Part shown: piece by piece, positions 17,435 to 26,093 of the stretch | Numbering within the stretch: the stretch's first letter is position 1 | Layout of the letters: each line of letters starts with the position of its first letter | DNA from: CAYZJB01 sp964478735 | GTDB lineage: Bacteria > CLD3 > SB21 | DNA length: 64,000 nucleotides | Assembly (NCBI GenBank): GCA_964478735.1 | Contig: CAYZJB010000003.1 | Coordinates: 30,006-94,005 of the forward strand | Reading direction: 5' to 3' | The notes under the pieces: model-generated | The model's database searches: none | What the model was told of the DNA's origin: nothing | Seen by the model: the letters and a program-made list of their open reading frames with translations, nothing else | Made by a program: the position numbers and the translations under genes

Positions 17435-19336
17435 TCAGACGTGGCGGTCGATAAAAGTCCGATGCCAGAGTTCCAGAGTCAGCAACTGCCAGATATGATT
17501 ACTGTTGTATTCGAGTCCCGACCGATCCGCATCGATCAGTTTTCGTATGGCGGCCGGTTCAAAATATCCTCGTTTGCGAATCACGTTGTTCGACAGCAGA
17601 TCGTCGACCATGGGCCGCAAGGCGCCGTTGAGCCAGGCTCGGATAGGGGCCCCGAACCCCGATTTTTTTCTCCAGATGATTTTCTGCGGAACGATTCCCT
17701 CCAGTGCTTTCTTTAAAATGTATTTCCGGGTCAGGCCGTGTAATTTAAACTGTGAAGGCATTCGCGCAAAACATTCTACCAGTTCAAAATCCAGGTAAGG
17801 CTCACGCACCTCCACAGACGCGGCCATGCTCATTTTGTCCGTGTACATCAGATTCAGGCTCGGAAGAAACGTTTTGAGATCGACGTACAACATTTGAGAA
17901 AGCGGATCGGCGTTTCTCATCTTTTCGAATAAGTCGAGATGTTCTTTGAGCGGCTGAGAATGTTCCCGGGCCAATCGGTTCCGGTAATCGGGCGTATACA
18001 GCGACTGTTTATCGGTTTCAGTAAAATACGTGCGGTACCCCAGGTACCGAGAAACGAAATCCAGGGACGCCGACCGGGTAAATTTTTTCAGGTTGCGGAA
18101 TACCGCATATCGGCTCGCCGGCAGCTGTTCGCCGATCGCATCGACCAGGTGACGGGCGGGAGAAGGGATTCGCCGGTATTGCTCGGCGAGCTTCATCGCG
18201 ACAAAACGTGGATAACCGCCGAACACCTCATCTCCACCGACGCCGCTCAGCAGTACGGTCAACGTCTTTCGGGCCTCACGGCACACGAGATAGGTACTCA
18301 CGGCCGCCGGGTCTCCGACGGGTTCATCCATGTGCCAGACCAATTTCGGCAAAAGATCGGCCACTCCGGGATTCAGCATGATTTCATGATGCATAACGTC
18401 GAGTTCACGTGCTGCCAGCCGGGCATACTCAAGATCATTGCCGACAATGTCATGCTTCGAATCCCGATCGGCATATCCGATCGTATACGTTTCGACCGTA
18501 CGGCGCGTGATGCGGTTCATCAACGCCACGATACCGGTGGAATCGATGCCACCGCTCAAAAAAGCACCGAGCGGCACTTCGGACACGAGGCGTTTTTCTA
18601 CGCTCGATTTGAGCCTTTCGATGGCAGTGTCTTTCCAATATTGCTCGGACCGGTCCGAATCGGGATCGAAAGTTACGTCCCAGTATTTTTCGGTCCGGAG
18701 TTGTCCGTGTTCGTAAATTGCGACGTGCGACGAAACGAGCTTTTGGACATGGGCGAATGCCGTGAACGGTTCCGGTGTCCAAAGAAACGACATGTAGGCG
18801 TCCAGTGCGCTGACGTTGATGTCGCGAGGGAATCCCGGAAATTGCAGAATAGACTTGATCTCGGACGCGAAAAGGAGAATCCCGTTATACAAAGACCAGT
18901 AGAGCGGTTTGACTCCAAAACGGTCGCGGGCAAGGAAAAGGCGCTGACGAAGCTTATCCCAGATGACGAATGCGAACATTCCGTTAAATTGCCGCACGCA
19001 ATCGGTTCCCCATTCCCGGTACGCGTGAAGGATGACCTCCGTATCCGAGGAGGTCTGAAATGAATGGCCCACGGCTTCCAGCCGGGACCGGAGATCCATA
19101 AAATTATAAATCTCTCCGTTGAATACGATCCACAGGTTCCCGTTGTCGATACTCATCGGTTGATGGCCCGTGGCCAGATCGATGATGGACAGACGTCGGA
19201 ATCCAAGTGCACAGGGACCGTCAACGTAATACCCTTCGTCATCCGGTCCGCGATGCGATATAATATCCGTCATGCGGCGGATCACGGTGTTTGCATCGTC
19301 CGGTGAGGGACCTATAAATCCGGCAAAACCGCACAT
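17435..19336 (-). CDS. asnB: Asparagine synthetase (glutamine-hydrolysing) / amidotransferase
   Basis: 633 residues. The start MCGFAGFIG exposes Cys2, the glutamine-hydrolysing nucleophile. SHRGPDDEG and NGEIYNF complete the class II glutaminase domain (1-210). SGGIDST at 261-267 is the ATP-pyrophosphatase loop of the synthetase domain. Cluster-located AsnB homologues often amidate a sugar carboxylate rather than aspartate (inference from context). Ten bases separate it from the DUF5989 gene upstream, and with SxtJ and the carbamoyltransferases it forms a recurrent exopolysaccharide gene set. Confidence 0.92.
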   Translation of the reverse strand: MCGFAGFIGPSPDDANTVIRRMTDIISHRGPDDEGYYVDGPCALGFRRLSIIDLATGHQPMSIDNGNLWIVFNGEIYNFMDLRSRLEAVGHSFQTSSDTEVILHAYREWGTDCVRQFNGMFAFVIWDKLRQRLFLARDRFGVKPLYWSLYNGILLFASEIKSILQFPGFPRDINVSALDAYMSFLWTPEPFTAFAHVQKLVSSHVAIYEHGQLRTEKYWDVTFDPDSDRSEQYWKDTAIERLKSSVEKRLVSEVPLGAFLSGGIDSTGIVALMNRITRRTVETYTIGYADRDSKHDIVGNDLEYARLAARELDVMHHEIMLNPGVADLLPKLVWHMDEPVGDPAAVSTYLVCREARKTLTVLLSGVGGDEVFGGYPRFVAMKLAEQYRRIPSPARHLVDAIGEQLPASRYAVFRNLKKFTRSASLDFVSRYLGYRTYFTETDKQSLYTPDYRNRLAREHSQPLKEHLDLFEKMRNADPLSQMLYVDLKTFLPSLNLMYTDKMSMAASVEVREPYLDFELVECFARMPSQFKLHGLTRKYILKKALEGIVPQKIIWRKKSGFGAPIRAWLNGALRPMVDDLLSNNVIRKRGYFEPAAIRKLIDADRSGLEYNSNHIWQLLTLELWHRTFIDRHV

Positions 19337-19346
19337 CGGAAAGCGA

Positions 19347-19505
19347 TCAAAACAACGTATAAATGAAGGGCGCCAGTCCCGAACCCTGGGCGAATACGAG
19401 GAGCAGGCCGAACAGTACCATCACGACGACCATCGGGATCATCCACCAGAGTTTCTTCATCCACAAAAATTGGATCAACTGACCGATCAGGCCTAGTCTT
19501 CCCAT
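19347..19505 (-). CDS. DUF5989-family small membrane protein
   Basis: A 52-residue ORF between the GT2 and asnB genes. The ATG at 19505 is preceded by AGGAG at seven bases, an excellent ribosome site. It begins MGRLGLIGQLIQFLW, then a basic-aromatic patch MKKLWWM, a single membrane span of about 20 residues and the end FAQGSGLAPFIYTLF. Length, topology and these termini match the DUF5989 family, whose members sit beside AsnB, SxtJ and carbamoyltransferases. The function is unknown. Inference: a small membrane subunit that recruits or regulates AsnB or the carbamoyltransferase. Confidence 0.85.
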   Translation of the reverse strand: MGRLGLIGQLIQFLWMKKLWWMIPMVVVMVLFGLLLVFAQGSGLAPFIYTLF

Positions 19506-19516
19506 AAGTTATTCTC

Positions 19517-20233
19517 CTATCTCTTCTTCCAGATATTATACTTCAAAATACACCAGATCGCCGATATACCGTCCTTCCAGTTGATCTTTTTGCCTTCACG
19601 GTACGTTCGTCCGTGATAGGAAATACCCACTTCGTAAATCCGACATCCCGGAATTCGACTGATCTTGGCGGTTACTTCGGGCTCAAAACCAAATCGATTT
19701 TGCTCCAGAGTAAAAGCTTTCAAAACGTCTTTTCGGAAAACCTTGTAGCAGGTTTCCATGTCGGTAAGATTTAAGTTACAAAACATGTTCGACAGAGTGG
19801 TGAGAATCTTATTGCCGACGAAGTGCCAGAAATATAAAACGCGGTGGGCGTCGTTGCCGCTGAAGCGGCTGCCGTAAACGACGTCGGCTTTTCCATCCAG
19901 AATCGGTTTCAGCAACTTCGGATACTCGGCCGGGTCGTATTCGAGGTCCGCATCCTGAATCAGCACGACGTCACCCGTAGCGGCGGCGAGTCCGGTTCGA
20001 ATGGCGGCCCCTTTGCCTCGATTGACCTCATGCCGCAGGACGCGTACGACGGGTTGTTTGAGCCCGTTCAGGACCTGAGCCGTACCGTCGGTCGAGCAAT
20101 CGTCAACGACGATAATTTCTTTGTATAGTTCACCGTCTGCAACGGCAATTCTCGAATTTTTGATGGCTTCGAGTACGGAAATGATCGTTCCGGCTTCGTT
20201 AAACACAGGCACGATGACAGATAAACTTTTCAT
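19517..20233 (-). CDS. Family 2 glycosyltransferase (dolichol-phosphate mannosyltransferase-like)
   Basis: 238 residues from the ATG at 20233, which makes a four-base ATGA overlap with the upstream GT4 gene. LSVIVPVFNEAGTI, VDDCSTDGT and QDADLEYDP (the metal-binding DxD-type segment) define a GT-A fold. DVVYGSRFSG and METCYKVFRKDVL are typical of DPM1/GtrB-like enzymes that make polyprenyl-phosphate sugars or extend lipid-linked glycans. There is no C-terminal membrane pair of the GtrB type, so it is probably a peripheral membrane enzyme. The sugar cannot be read from sequence. Confidence 0.88.
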   Translation of the reverse strand: MKSLSVIVPVFNEAGTIISVLEAIKNSRIAVADGELYKEIIVVDDCSTDGTAQVLNGLKQPVVRVLRHEVNRGKGAAIRTGLAAATGDVVLIQDADLEYDPAEYPKLLKPILDGKADVVYGSRFSGNDAHRVLYFWHFVGNKILTTLSNMFCNLNLTDMETCYKVFRKDVLKAFTLEQNRFGFEPEVTAKISRIPGCRIYEVGISYHGRTYREGKKINWKDGISAIWCILKYNIWKKR

Positions 20234-21381
20234 GCGTTTTTGACTGCCCTGTGGATCGCGCGTAGGGTTTGCTGTATGCAGCCGGTCCACGACAGGGCCT
20301 GGACGCGATCCAGACCCTGACGTATCATGGTCTGACGCAATTCGTTGTCATCAAGGATCTGTTTGATAACGGAGGCCAGGTTTTCATGATCGTGAGGGTT
20401 GGCATATCGGGCCGCCGGACCGATAAGTTCTTCAAAGTGATGCGTCGAGGAGCATACGACAGGAACGCCGGAGGCCATGGCCTCGAAAATCGGATTGCCG
20501 TAACTTTCAGTTTCCGATGGAAAGACAAACAGGTCGGCGAATCGGTAGAAATGAGCGAGTTCATCGTGCGGAAGGAAGTCGATCATGTGTACAAAGGAAT
20601 TAAGCCCGTAGCGTTGGATCAAGGCCAGAATATCGGAATGGTATTGCGCTTCCGCATTCATGCCGCGGCCAACAAGCACAAGATGGTGTGGAATATGATG
20701 AACGGACTTCAATTTTTCAAATGCGTGAATCAGCTTATCGTGATTTTTGTATGGCCACAAGGATGAGACGTAAAGCAAATAGGGCTGCTGGATCCCGTAC
20801 CGGATAATCGTCGCGTGCGCGGCGGTCGCATCGGAACGAGATGAAAACAAGGCTCGGTCCACGCCGTGCGGAATGACGGTGATTTTATTGGGATCAAGCC
20901 TGAGAAAATATTCAATCTCATGTTTGGTATGGGCGCTGGGAGTAATTACCAGTCGTGCTCGTCGGGCGGAACGTTTTGATTGTATCGTCCGGTAAAACTG
21001 TCGCGACGTACCGGCGGAGCCGGGTTTGTTGAACACCAGCATGCTGCGTATTGCCACGACATAGGGAACAGGGGATAGAAATGACGCAAAATTGTTAGGG
21101 AAATAAAGTCCGTCCAGGCCATATCTCAGTGCCAGTACTGGGATCCAGAAATGCTCCGCGAACAAACGACCCGGGGTAGAGGCCGACCAGCGGGGCAGCT
21201 TGATGACAGGTACCTCCTTGGGTATAAGATGTTCCTGACCGTCCGTGATGAGGAAGGTCAATCGAACGTCTGCGTCATGTGAAATGTGCCTGGCCAGGTT
21301 GATCAAATACGTGCGACCGCCGCTGTCGCTGGAAACCGGTCCGGGTGCAACTACTCCGATATGCAACAACTTATTCGTCAC
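20230..21381 (-). CDS. Family 4 glycosyltransferase
   Basis: 383 residues of GT-B fold. The N-terminal domain starts with HIGVVAPGPVSSDSGGRTYLINLARH. The C-terminal nucleotide-sugar domain has TVIPHGVDRALF, LLYVSSLWPYKNH, FVFPSETESYGNPIFEAMASGVPVV (the E-x7-E motif) and ends near the start of the GT2 gene. Retaining GT4 enzymes add sugars to lipid-linked repeat units in the cytoplasm. The GTG start at 21381 overlaps the SGNH gene by 11 bases. Confidence 0.9.
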   Translation of the reverse strand: MTNKLLHIGVVAPGPVSSDSGGRTYLINLARHISHDADVRLTFLITDGQEHLIPKEVPVIKLPRWSASTPGRLFAEHFWIPVLALRYGLDGLYFPNNFASFLSPVPYVVAIRSMLVFNKPGSAGTSRQFYRTIQSKRSARRARLVITPSAHTKHEIEYFLRLDPNKITVIPHGVDRALFSSRSDATAAHATIIRYGIQQPYLLYVSSLWPYKNHDKLIHAFEKLKSVHHIPHHLVLVGRGMNAEAQYHSDILALIQRYGLNSFVHMIDFLPHDELAHFYRFADLFVFPSETESYGNPIFEAMASGVPVVCSSTHHFEELIGPAARYANPHDHENLASVIKQILDDNELRQTMIRQGLDRVQALSWTGCIQQTLRAIHRAVKNA

Positions 21382-22558
21382 CCTGAAATAAGTGTTTTTT
21401 CAAACAGTCGGCGGCCATCCGATTGCCTTCCCCGTTCCAATGTACTCCATTGTACAAAGGTACTCTATCATTGATGGTGGTGAAACACTGCGCCAGATCG
21501 AGATAAGAGATATTTCTGGCTTCACAGATCGCCGCGAGTTTTTTTCGTGGCTTGTGAATATCCCATATAGAATTGTTGACGCGGTACATATTCTGGGTGC
21601 GAGTCCATGCCAATGAGTCAATTTCAAATTTGTCGGGTATTGCACATACGACGAGACGCGCACCGGCATTTTCTACGGAGCGCTTGAGGTTGCCGATGAT
21701 CAATTCCGTTACACTCCAGGCATGATCTGTCGACGCGTCATATTCTTTTGCATAAATTTCAAAAGACGCCGGATAGGTTTTTCCATTGGGATTGGCAACG
21801 GCGACATCCATTGTCGACTTGGAGATCCATCCCAGGTTATGCATCCATCGTGCCAGTGTGGGAAAGTGAGAGAGGATGATCTTTGAGACGATGGGGTACA
21901 GCGCCAAATGCCTGAAGACATTTTTTGCAGATTCCGAAACGGCGGGCTGGGGCAGTGGAGTCTCGATCAATTTTAAGCTGTCTCCGGATCGTACAAAAAA
22001 CGGCTTGAAGTAGTTGCCGTATTTAGGCTGAATATTATAGTAAACGTCATTGGTGAGGTAAGTCATCAAGACGACTATATCCGGTTTGTATTTGTGGCCC
22101 TCGATCAGGTAAAACAAATACTCCTGATCGGTCGAATAACCGCCCGTACCCGCATTGATGACCTCATAACGCTTGGACTGATCCTCACGATTGAGCCCGG
22201 TCTCAAGAATTTCCGTAAATAAGTCGTCGATGTTGACGTCATAGCCTTCCGTGAAGGAATCACCAAGAACGAGAATTCGAAACACGCGATCCGCTTTTTC
22301 GTACGGATATTCACGGTCGCGTAATCCTTTGGAGTTCATTTTTTCATGGATGAGTGCGTCCCCTCGTCGAAAGTATCCTTCTTTGTTTGGTGTTTTTTCC
22401 CAGCCCAGGGTAGGGTGGTATCTGGAAAACTCGCGCAGGTACGTTTCGGGTTTTGCTCCGAGGACAACACGCACGGCAATTTCAAGCAGGGATATCCCTA
22501 GAACCGCTCCCATGAGGATCAAAAAAGAGTATTTGAGGATTTTTTTTAATGCAGTCAT
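21371..22558 (-). CDS. Membrane-anchored SGNH/GDSL-type hydrolase or acyl-modifying protein
   Basis: 395 residues from the ATG at 22558, which overlaps the upstream stop by four bases. One membrane span (about residues 8-35) puts the body in the periplasm. Block I VLGDSFTEG (GDS at about 99-101), NAGTGGYSTDQE and VLMTYLTNDVY follow the SGNH fold. The C-terminal His block reads YNGVHWNGEGN, so the Asp of the usual DxxH is Asn; activity may be altered. Relatives in polysaccharide loci act as O-acetyl esterases or acetyltransferase partners (AlgX/AlgJ-like logic). It may control acetylation set by the hexapeptide enzyme at 14521-15183. Confidence 0.78.
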   Translation of the reverse strand: MTALKKILKYSFLILMGAVLGISLLEIAVRVVLGAKPETYLREFSRYHPTLGWEKTPNKEGYFRRGDALIHEKMNSKGLRDREYPYEKADRVFRILVLGDSFTEGYDVNIDDLFTEILETGLNREDQSKRYEVINAGTGGYSTDQEYLFYLIEGHKYKPDIVVLMTYLTNDVYYNIQPKYGNYFKPFFVRSGDSLKLIETPLPQPAVSESAKNVFRHLALYPIVSKIILSHFPTLARWMHNLGWISKSTMDVAVANPNGKTYPASFEIYAKEYDASTDHAWSVTELIIGNLKRSVENAGARLVVCAIPDKFEIDSLAWTRTQNMYRVNNSIWDIHKPRKKLAAICEARNISYLDLAQCFTTINDRVPLYNGVHWNGEGNRMAADCLKKHLFQGDE

Positions 22559-23937
22559 ACGGCCGATCCCTTTGGCGTCGTTTCCATTAGGGTCGGGTGC
22601 AAAGCCATTGAAATCATTCCAAAAGTCACCCATGAGTAGCCTGGATACAACAGGGGAACGAGCCCCAGGCTGTCGATGATGAAGGCCGTCAACGCCAGCA
22701 AGGCAGGCAGGGCCAACTTCGAAGAACGGTTAACCGTTCGCAAAACGACGTGCCACATCATCTGCAGCAATAAAAAAACATACAAGATCAGTCCGATGGT
22801 CCCCGTCGCCATAAGGGTTCGTAGAAAATCATTGTGGAGGGATGCGGCGCGAACATAGTCAATCCCGACAAGCTGAACCGCCAGTTCTTGATCCACGAAG
22901 TTGTCAAGAGCACTACCCCAGTACACGAATCGACCGCCAAGCAGGGTGTATTGCAGATTTTCGTGAAGTTGGCCTTCCGCGTACCAAATTTCTTTACGGA
23001 AAAGGCTTTCAATTTCATTCGTCACACGATTTCCAGTTGTGGCGACAAGCACCAAGGTCACGCCCGACAACAATAACATGAACAGTCGTTGACGTGACAT
23101 CAGCAGCAATATACTTCCCCACGCCAGAATAATCGCGACGGCGGCCTTAGAGTATCCCCGGTAAATGACGATCAGGAGGAGTGGAATCTGTGCAACGGCA
23201 AAAAATGCCTTCCAGTGGGCGCGTCTGAGGGAGGTATTCCAGTACACACTAAGATAGGTAATAATGGCTAATATGGTCTGAAACGAATAAATGCGGAGAT
23301 TGGTGCTGTCATGATATAAACCGCTGATTCGGATGAGCCCTCCAGTCGTTTGAAGGAGGCGCCCCTGGATGATTCCCCCGATTTGGAGGAATGCCGTAAT
23401 GAGAGGAAACAAGCCAGCGAGCATCACGACGAGTATAAATCGTTTTCTTTGTTCGTCCGTCGAGAATAAGTAAGGTACAAGGGCGAATGCGATATAACTG
23501 TTCAGAAATTGAAAAAAAACTGCAGCATTTCGAACAATATATCCGTCTGGAAGTTCCAGACCCGACTGCATGTTGGTGATGGCCATTACAGTGACGGCAA
23601 AAAGGTTCCATCCGACTAGAATTTTCCAAGATGTCAAAACCGGATGCAGCACAACCTGAGGTCGATTGAAGCGCATGATGACCAGTGCCAAGATAGGAAA
23701 AGCTGCGCCAACGATTTGCAGGAAATTCAATCCGATGCCTGGAATACGCACATCCCAGGCCGCATCAATAATGGGCTTGGTTGCGTACACCAGCAATACT
23801 GCCGCCGGAGCATTTTTTACAGCCAGAATAAGAAACCCTGTGAAAATGATAAACGCTATTGCAAGAAAGGGAGAGAGCGTTCCCAGTATGACGGCAACAA
23901 CAACAACGCCCCCTACGGTGTACGTTCGATTGGTCAT
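22555..23937 (-). CDS. O-antigen ligase/polymerase-family membrane protein (first of a tandem pair)
   Basis: 460 residues, with 10-12 hydrophobic spans and one large periplasmic loop. The segments YRGYSKAAVAIILAWGSIL and LHNDFLRTLMATGTIGLILY are typical of the Wzy_C/O-antigen ligase domain, where the His in xLHNxFL is conserved. Such proteins polymerise lipid-linked repeat units (Wzy) or ligate polymer to lipid A or protein (WaaL). Polymerase and ligase cannot be told apart by sequence here. The start ATG overlaps the preceding gene of the same family by four bases. Confidence 0.82.
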   Translation of the reverse strand: MTNRTYTVGGVVVVAVILGTLSPFLAIAFIIFTGFLILAVKNAPAAVLLVYATKPIIDAAWDVRIPGIGLNFLQIVGAAFPILALVIMRFNRPQVVLHPVLTSWKILVGWNLFAVTVMAITNMQSGLELPDGYIVRNAAVFFQFLNSYIAFALVPYLFSTDEQRKRFILVVMLAGLFPLITAFLQIGGIIQGRLLQTTGGLIRISGLYHDSTNLRIYSFQTILAIITYLSVYWNTSLRRAHWKAFFAVAQIPLLLIVIYRGYSKAAVAIILAWGSILLLMSRQRLFMLLLSGVTLVLVATTGNRVTNEIESLFRKEIWYAEGQLHENLQYTLLGGRFVYWGSALDNFVDQELAVQLVGIDYVRAASLHNDFLRTLMATGTIGLILYVFLLLQMMWHVVLRTVNRSSKLALPALLALTAFIIDSLGLVPLLYPGYSWVTFGMISMALHPTLMETTPKGSAV

Positions 23938-25193
23938 CCGCCTGAGCTTTCTCGTAAACTAATACCGAGTAAGATGCTGTAAATCATGGCCACAGAGGGG
24001 TTTTCCCAGCTTTGAGAAAAATTATTGGCAACCAAAATAAAGGCCATGCTCATGCACCATACAAAAACACTTGACCGAACGGAACGGCCTTTTAGATGAC
24101 GAATGATGTAGGTCAGCCAACCCAGATACAGTAGAATTCCCAGGAGCCCTTGTCTCAGGATCCATGCTATATACTGGTTATGTGAACCGTACGAACCCCC
24201 GGAGCCGATGATTTTAGATATCCAATCTAGTCGAATATAATGATCGACCGCGACTTGCCATAGCCCCACGCGTCCCGCAGCAAGTTTGTCCATTTCGTGC
24301 ATATTTCCGCCAATAAGCCCAAGCTCTCTTGCGAAACGGACCTGCAATAAGGGCGCACAGATAACTATGGCAACAAAGGTTGCAATGGAAAGTAGTCGTA
24401 CGGACAAGACCGGCACTTTCCATGTAAAAAGGCCCAGAAAAAAAATTAGCGTAACAATAAACGTTCGACTATATGTGAAGAATAAAACGGTAGCAAAAAA
24501 TAAAAACGCGAGACAGGCCGTCACTCTCAACGAGTTTGATGTAGCTTCGGAAACCAGGAACAAAGATGCCGTGCAGGAAATAAACATGACCATGGCCAGC
24601 GTGTTGGCATCGTAATATGGCCCTTTGAGTCGGGTTGCCAAGGAATAATGTAGTCCATCCCATCCGGCATTATAGACCACGTCGTGCCCCTGAACAAAAC
24701 CGACAATGGCAGGTAATATGGCGGAGATCACGATCGCCCACGAGATGGAGTTTAAGGTAAGTTGCGGTAAAACGAATGCGACTGCAATCGGTATGAACAA
24801 ATGATAAAGACGAAAATTCCAACCTACAAAACTCAATGTATCCAGTGGCGACGCCGCCAGTGGAAGGAGAACATAACGATTATTGATCCAACCCCACACG
24901 GAAGCTATTCCGGCACTTATTAGGATCAGAGCCAGATAGTTTTGGCCGGGAATTTGTGTGTCGCGACGATACCTCCACCAAATCCACGTCAAATAGATGG
25001 GTATGAAAATACCGAGAACCTGTAATGGAGTGAAGGAAATTCCAAGGTCAGCACGCCACAAACCATCTATGGTAAATTTAGTTGAAACCAGTACAAGTAT
25101 GCCGATTACAGGTCGTTTCCATGCCATGAACACCAGAACCGCACAGTATAGAACCAAACCGCTGCCAATCAGCCAGACGAGAATATCAGACAA
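23934..25193 (-). CDS. O-antigen ligase/polymerase-family membrane protein (second of the pair, first gene of the operon)
   Basis: 419 residues, about 11 hydrophobic spans. The segments FTYSRTFIVTLIFFLG and GSHNQYIAWILRQGLLGILLYLG are the Wzy_C-type blocks, with SHNQY as the family's conserved histidine region. It differs clearly from its neighbour. The start is TTG at 25193, with AGGA about 11 bases upstream and no ATG available. It is probably the first gene of the minus-strand polysaccharide operon, or the second if the PASTA gene 64 bases upstream is cotranscribed. Confidence 0.82.
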   Translation of the reverse strand: MSDILVWLIGSGLVLYCAVLVFMAWKRPVIGILVLVSTKFTIDGLWRADLGISFTPLQVLGIFIPIYLTWIWWRYRRDTQIPGQNYLALILISAGIASVWGWINNRYVLLPLAASPLDTLSFVGWNFRLYHLFIPIAVAFVLPQLTLNSISWAIVISAILPAIVGFVQGHDVVYNAGWDGLHYSLATRLKGPYYDANTLAMVMFISCTASLFLVSEATSNSLRVTACLAFLFFATVLFFTYSRTFIVTLIFFLGLFTWKVPVLSVRLLSIATFVAIVICAPLLQVRFARELGLIGGNMHEMDKLAAGRVGLWQVAVDHYIRLDWISKIIGSGGSYGSHNQYIAWILRQGLLGILLYLGWLTYIIRHLKGRSVRSSVFVWCMSMAFILVANNFSQSWENPSVAMIYSILLGISLRESSGG

Positions 25194-25257
25194 CGATCGA
25201 AAAATCCTATCTTAAATTTTTATGAAACTTACACATACGTATTCGAATCGGTCAGTT

Positions 25258-25995
25258 TTAGTCCTGTGAGTCCAGGCTGCTGACGATGAGATTGACAATG
25301 TGATCTGGCAGAACGGAAGCTGAAGTATCCGGTTCCTGCCCGACAACGGTTCCGGGCAGTAGATCCGGACGATGTATTTTTTTAACTTTGCCGATTTTCA
25401 ATCCTGCCTCGACGATTGATTCCTTGGCTTTGGAAAGCGTCAGACCGATCAGCATTGGAACGGCAACCACCGTTCGTGGAAGTTCGACGCTAACAATAAG
25501 ATCGACCATAGTCCCACTTCTGGCCTTTGTATGTTCTTCGATGGACTGGGTCAGGACGATTCCCGGAGGAAATTCTCCCGTTGGCTGCTCCGTGATCTGG
25601 CCGACCTTAAGACCGGCTGCCTCCAGTGTAACGCGGGCATCCCTCAAGGTTGTCAATTTCAGGCTGGGTACGGATACCATCAATTCGTCTTCGCTGATGA
25701 CCAGACGAACGATGCGGCCGGATTTAACCGTGGCGCCTTCTTCCGGACTCTGGTAAAGCACCGTACGATCAAAACTTTTGGGCTCAAAACGGTGCTTTAT
25801 GACATGGTCAAGCCCCGATTTCTTCAGTGTCGATAGTGCCTCAGCTTCTGCCATTCCGACGACGTCCGGTACGCGAACGTCGCCGGTCATACTGACAACC
25901 AGAGGCATAATCACACGGTCCGTCAATAGAATGACCCCCAGGAGATAAATGCCGACAAACGCCACAGTGCCAAGCTTGCGGGAATTTAACTTCAT
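25258..25995 (-). CDS. Membrane-anchored protein with three PASTA domains
   Basis: 245 residues from the ATG at 25995; the open frame extends upstream but that part is not protein-like. The order is a short basic tail, one membrane span (about residues 10-30), then three PASTA repeats of about 67 residues. They start VRVPDVVGMAEAEAL, VSVPSLKLTTLRDA and VAVPMLIGLTLSKA, each with a later VxxQxP-type segment (QSPEEG, QSIEE, QEPDTS). PASTA domains bind peptidoglycan or muropeptides outside the cell and normally sit on PknB-type kinases or penicillin-binding proteins. Here they stand alone, with a Ser/Thr kinase divergently encoded 275 bases away beyond tRNA-Ser. Confidence 0.9.
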   Translation of the reverse strand: MKLNSRKLGTVAFVGIYLLGVILLTDRVIMPLVVSMTGDVRVPDVVGMAEAEALSTLKKSGLDHVIKHRFEPKSFDRTVLYQSPEEGATVKSGRIVRLVISEDELMVSVPSLKLTTLRDARVTLEAAGLKVGQITEQPTGEFPPGIVLTQSIEEHTKARSGTMVDLIVSVELPRTVVAVPMLIGLTLSKAKESIVEAGLKIGKVKKIHRPDLLPGTVVGQEPDTSASVLPDHIVNLIVSSLDSQD

Positions 25996-26023
25996 GACGG
26001 CAATGATAAATCTATTATGTCGA

Positions 26024-26039
26024 ATAATCAATTGATTAT
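26024..26039. promoter_or_regulatory. 16-base perfect palindrome upstream of the PASTA gene
   Basis: ATAATCAATTGATTAT reads the same on both strands. It lies 29 bases upstream of the PASTA start codon and 54 bases before tRNA-Ser. Its place between a divergent gene and a tRNA suggests a dimeric-regulator operator. No regulator is identified. Confidence 0.45.
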
Positions 26040-26093
26040 CAAAGAGATGGTTGCTTTTCAAAGTGGATTTTTGTTTATTGGCATGCAATTTTC

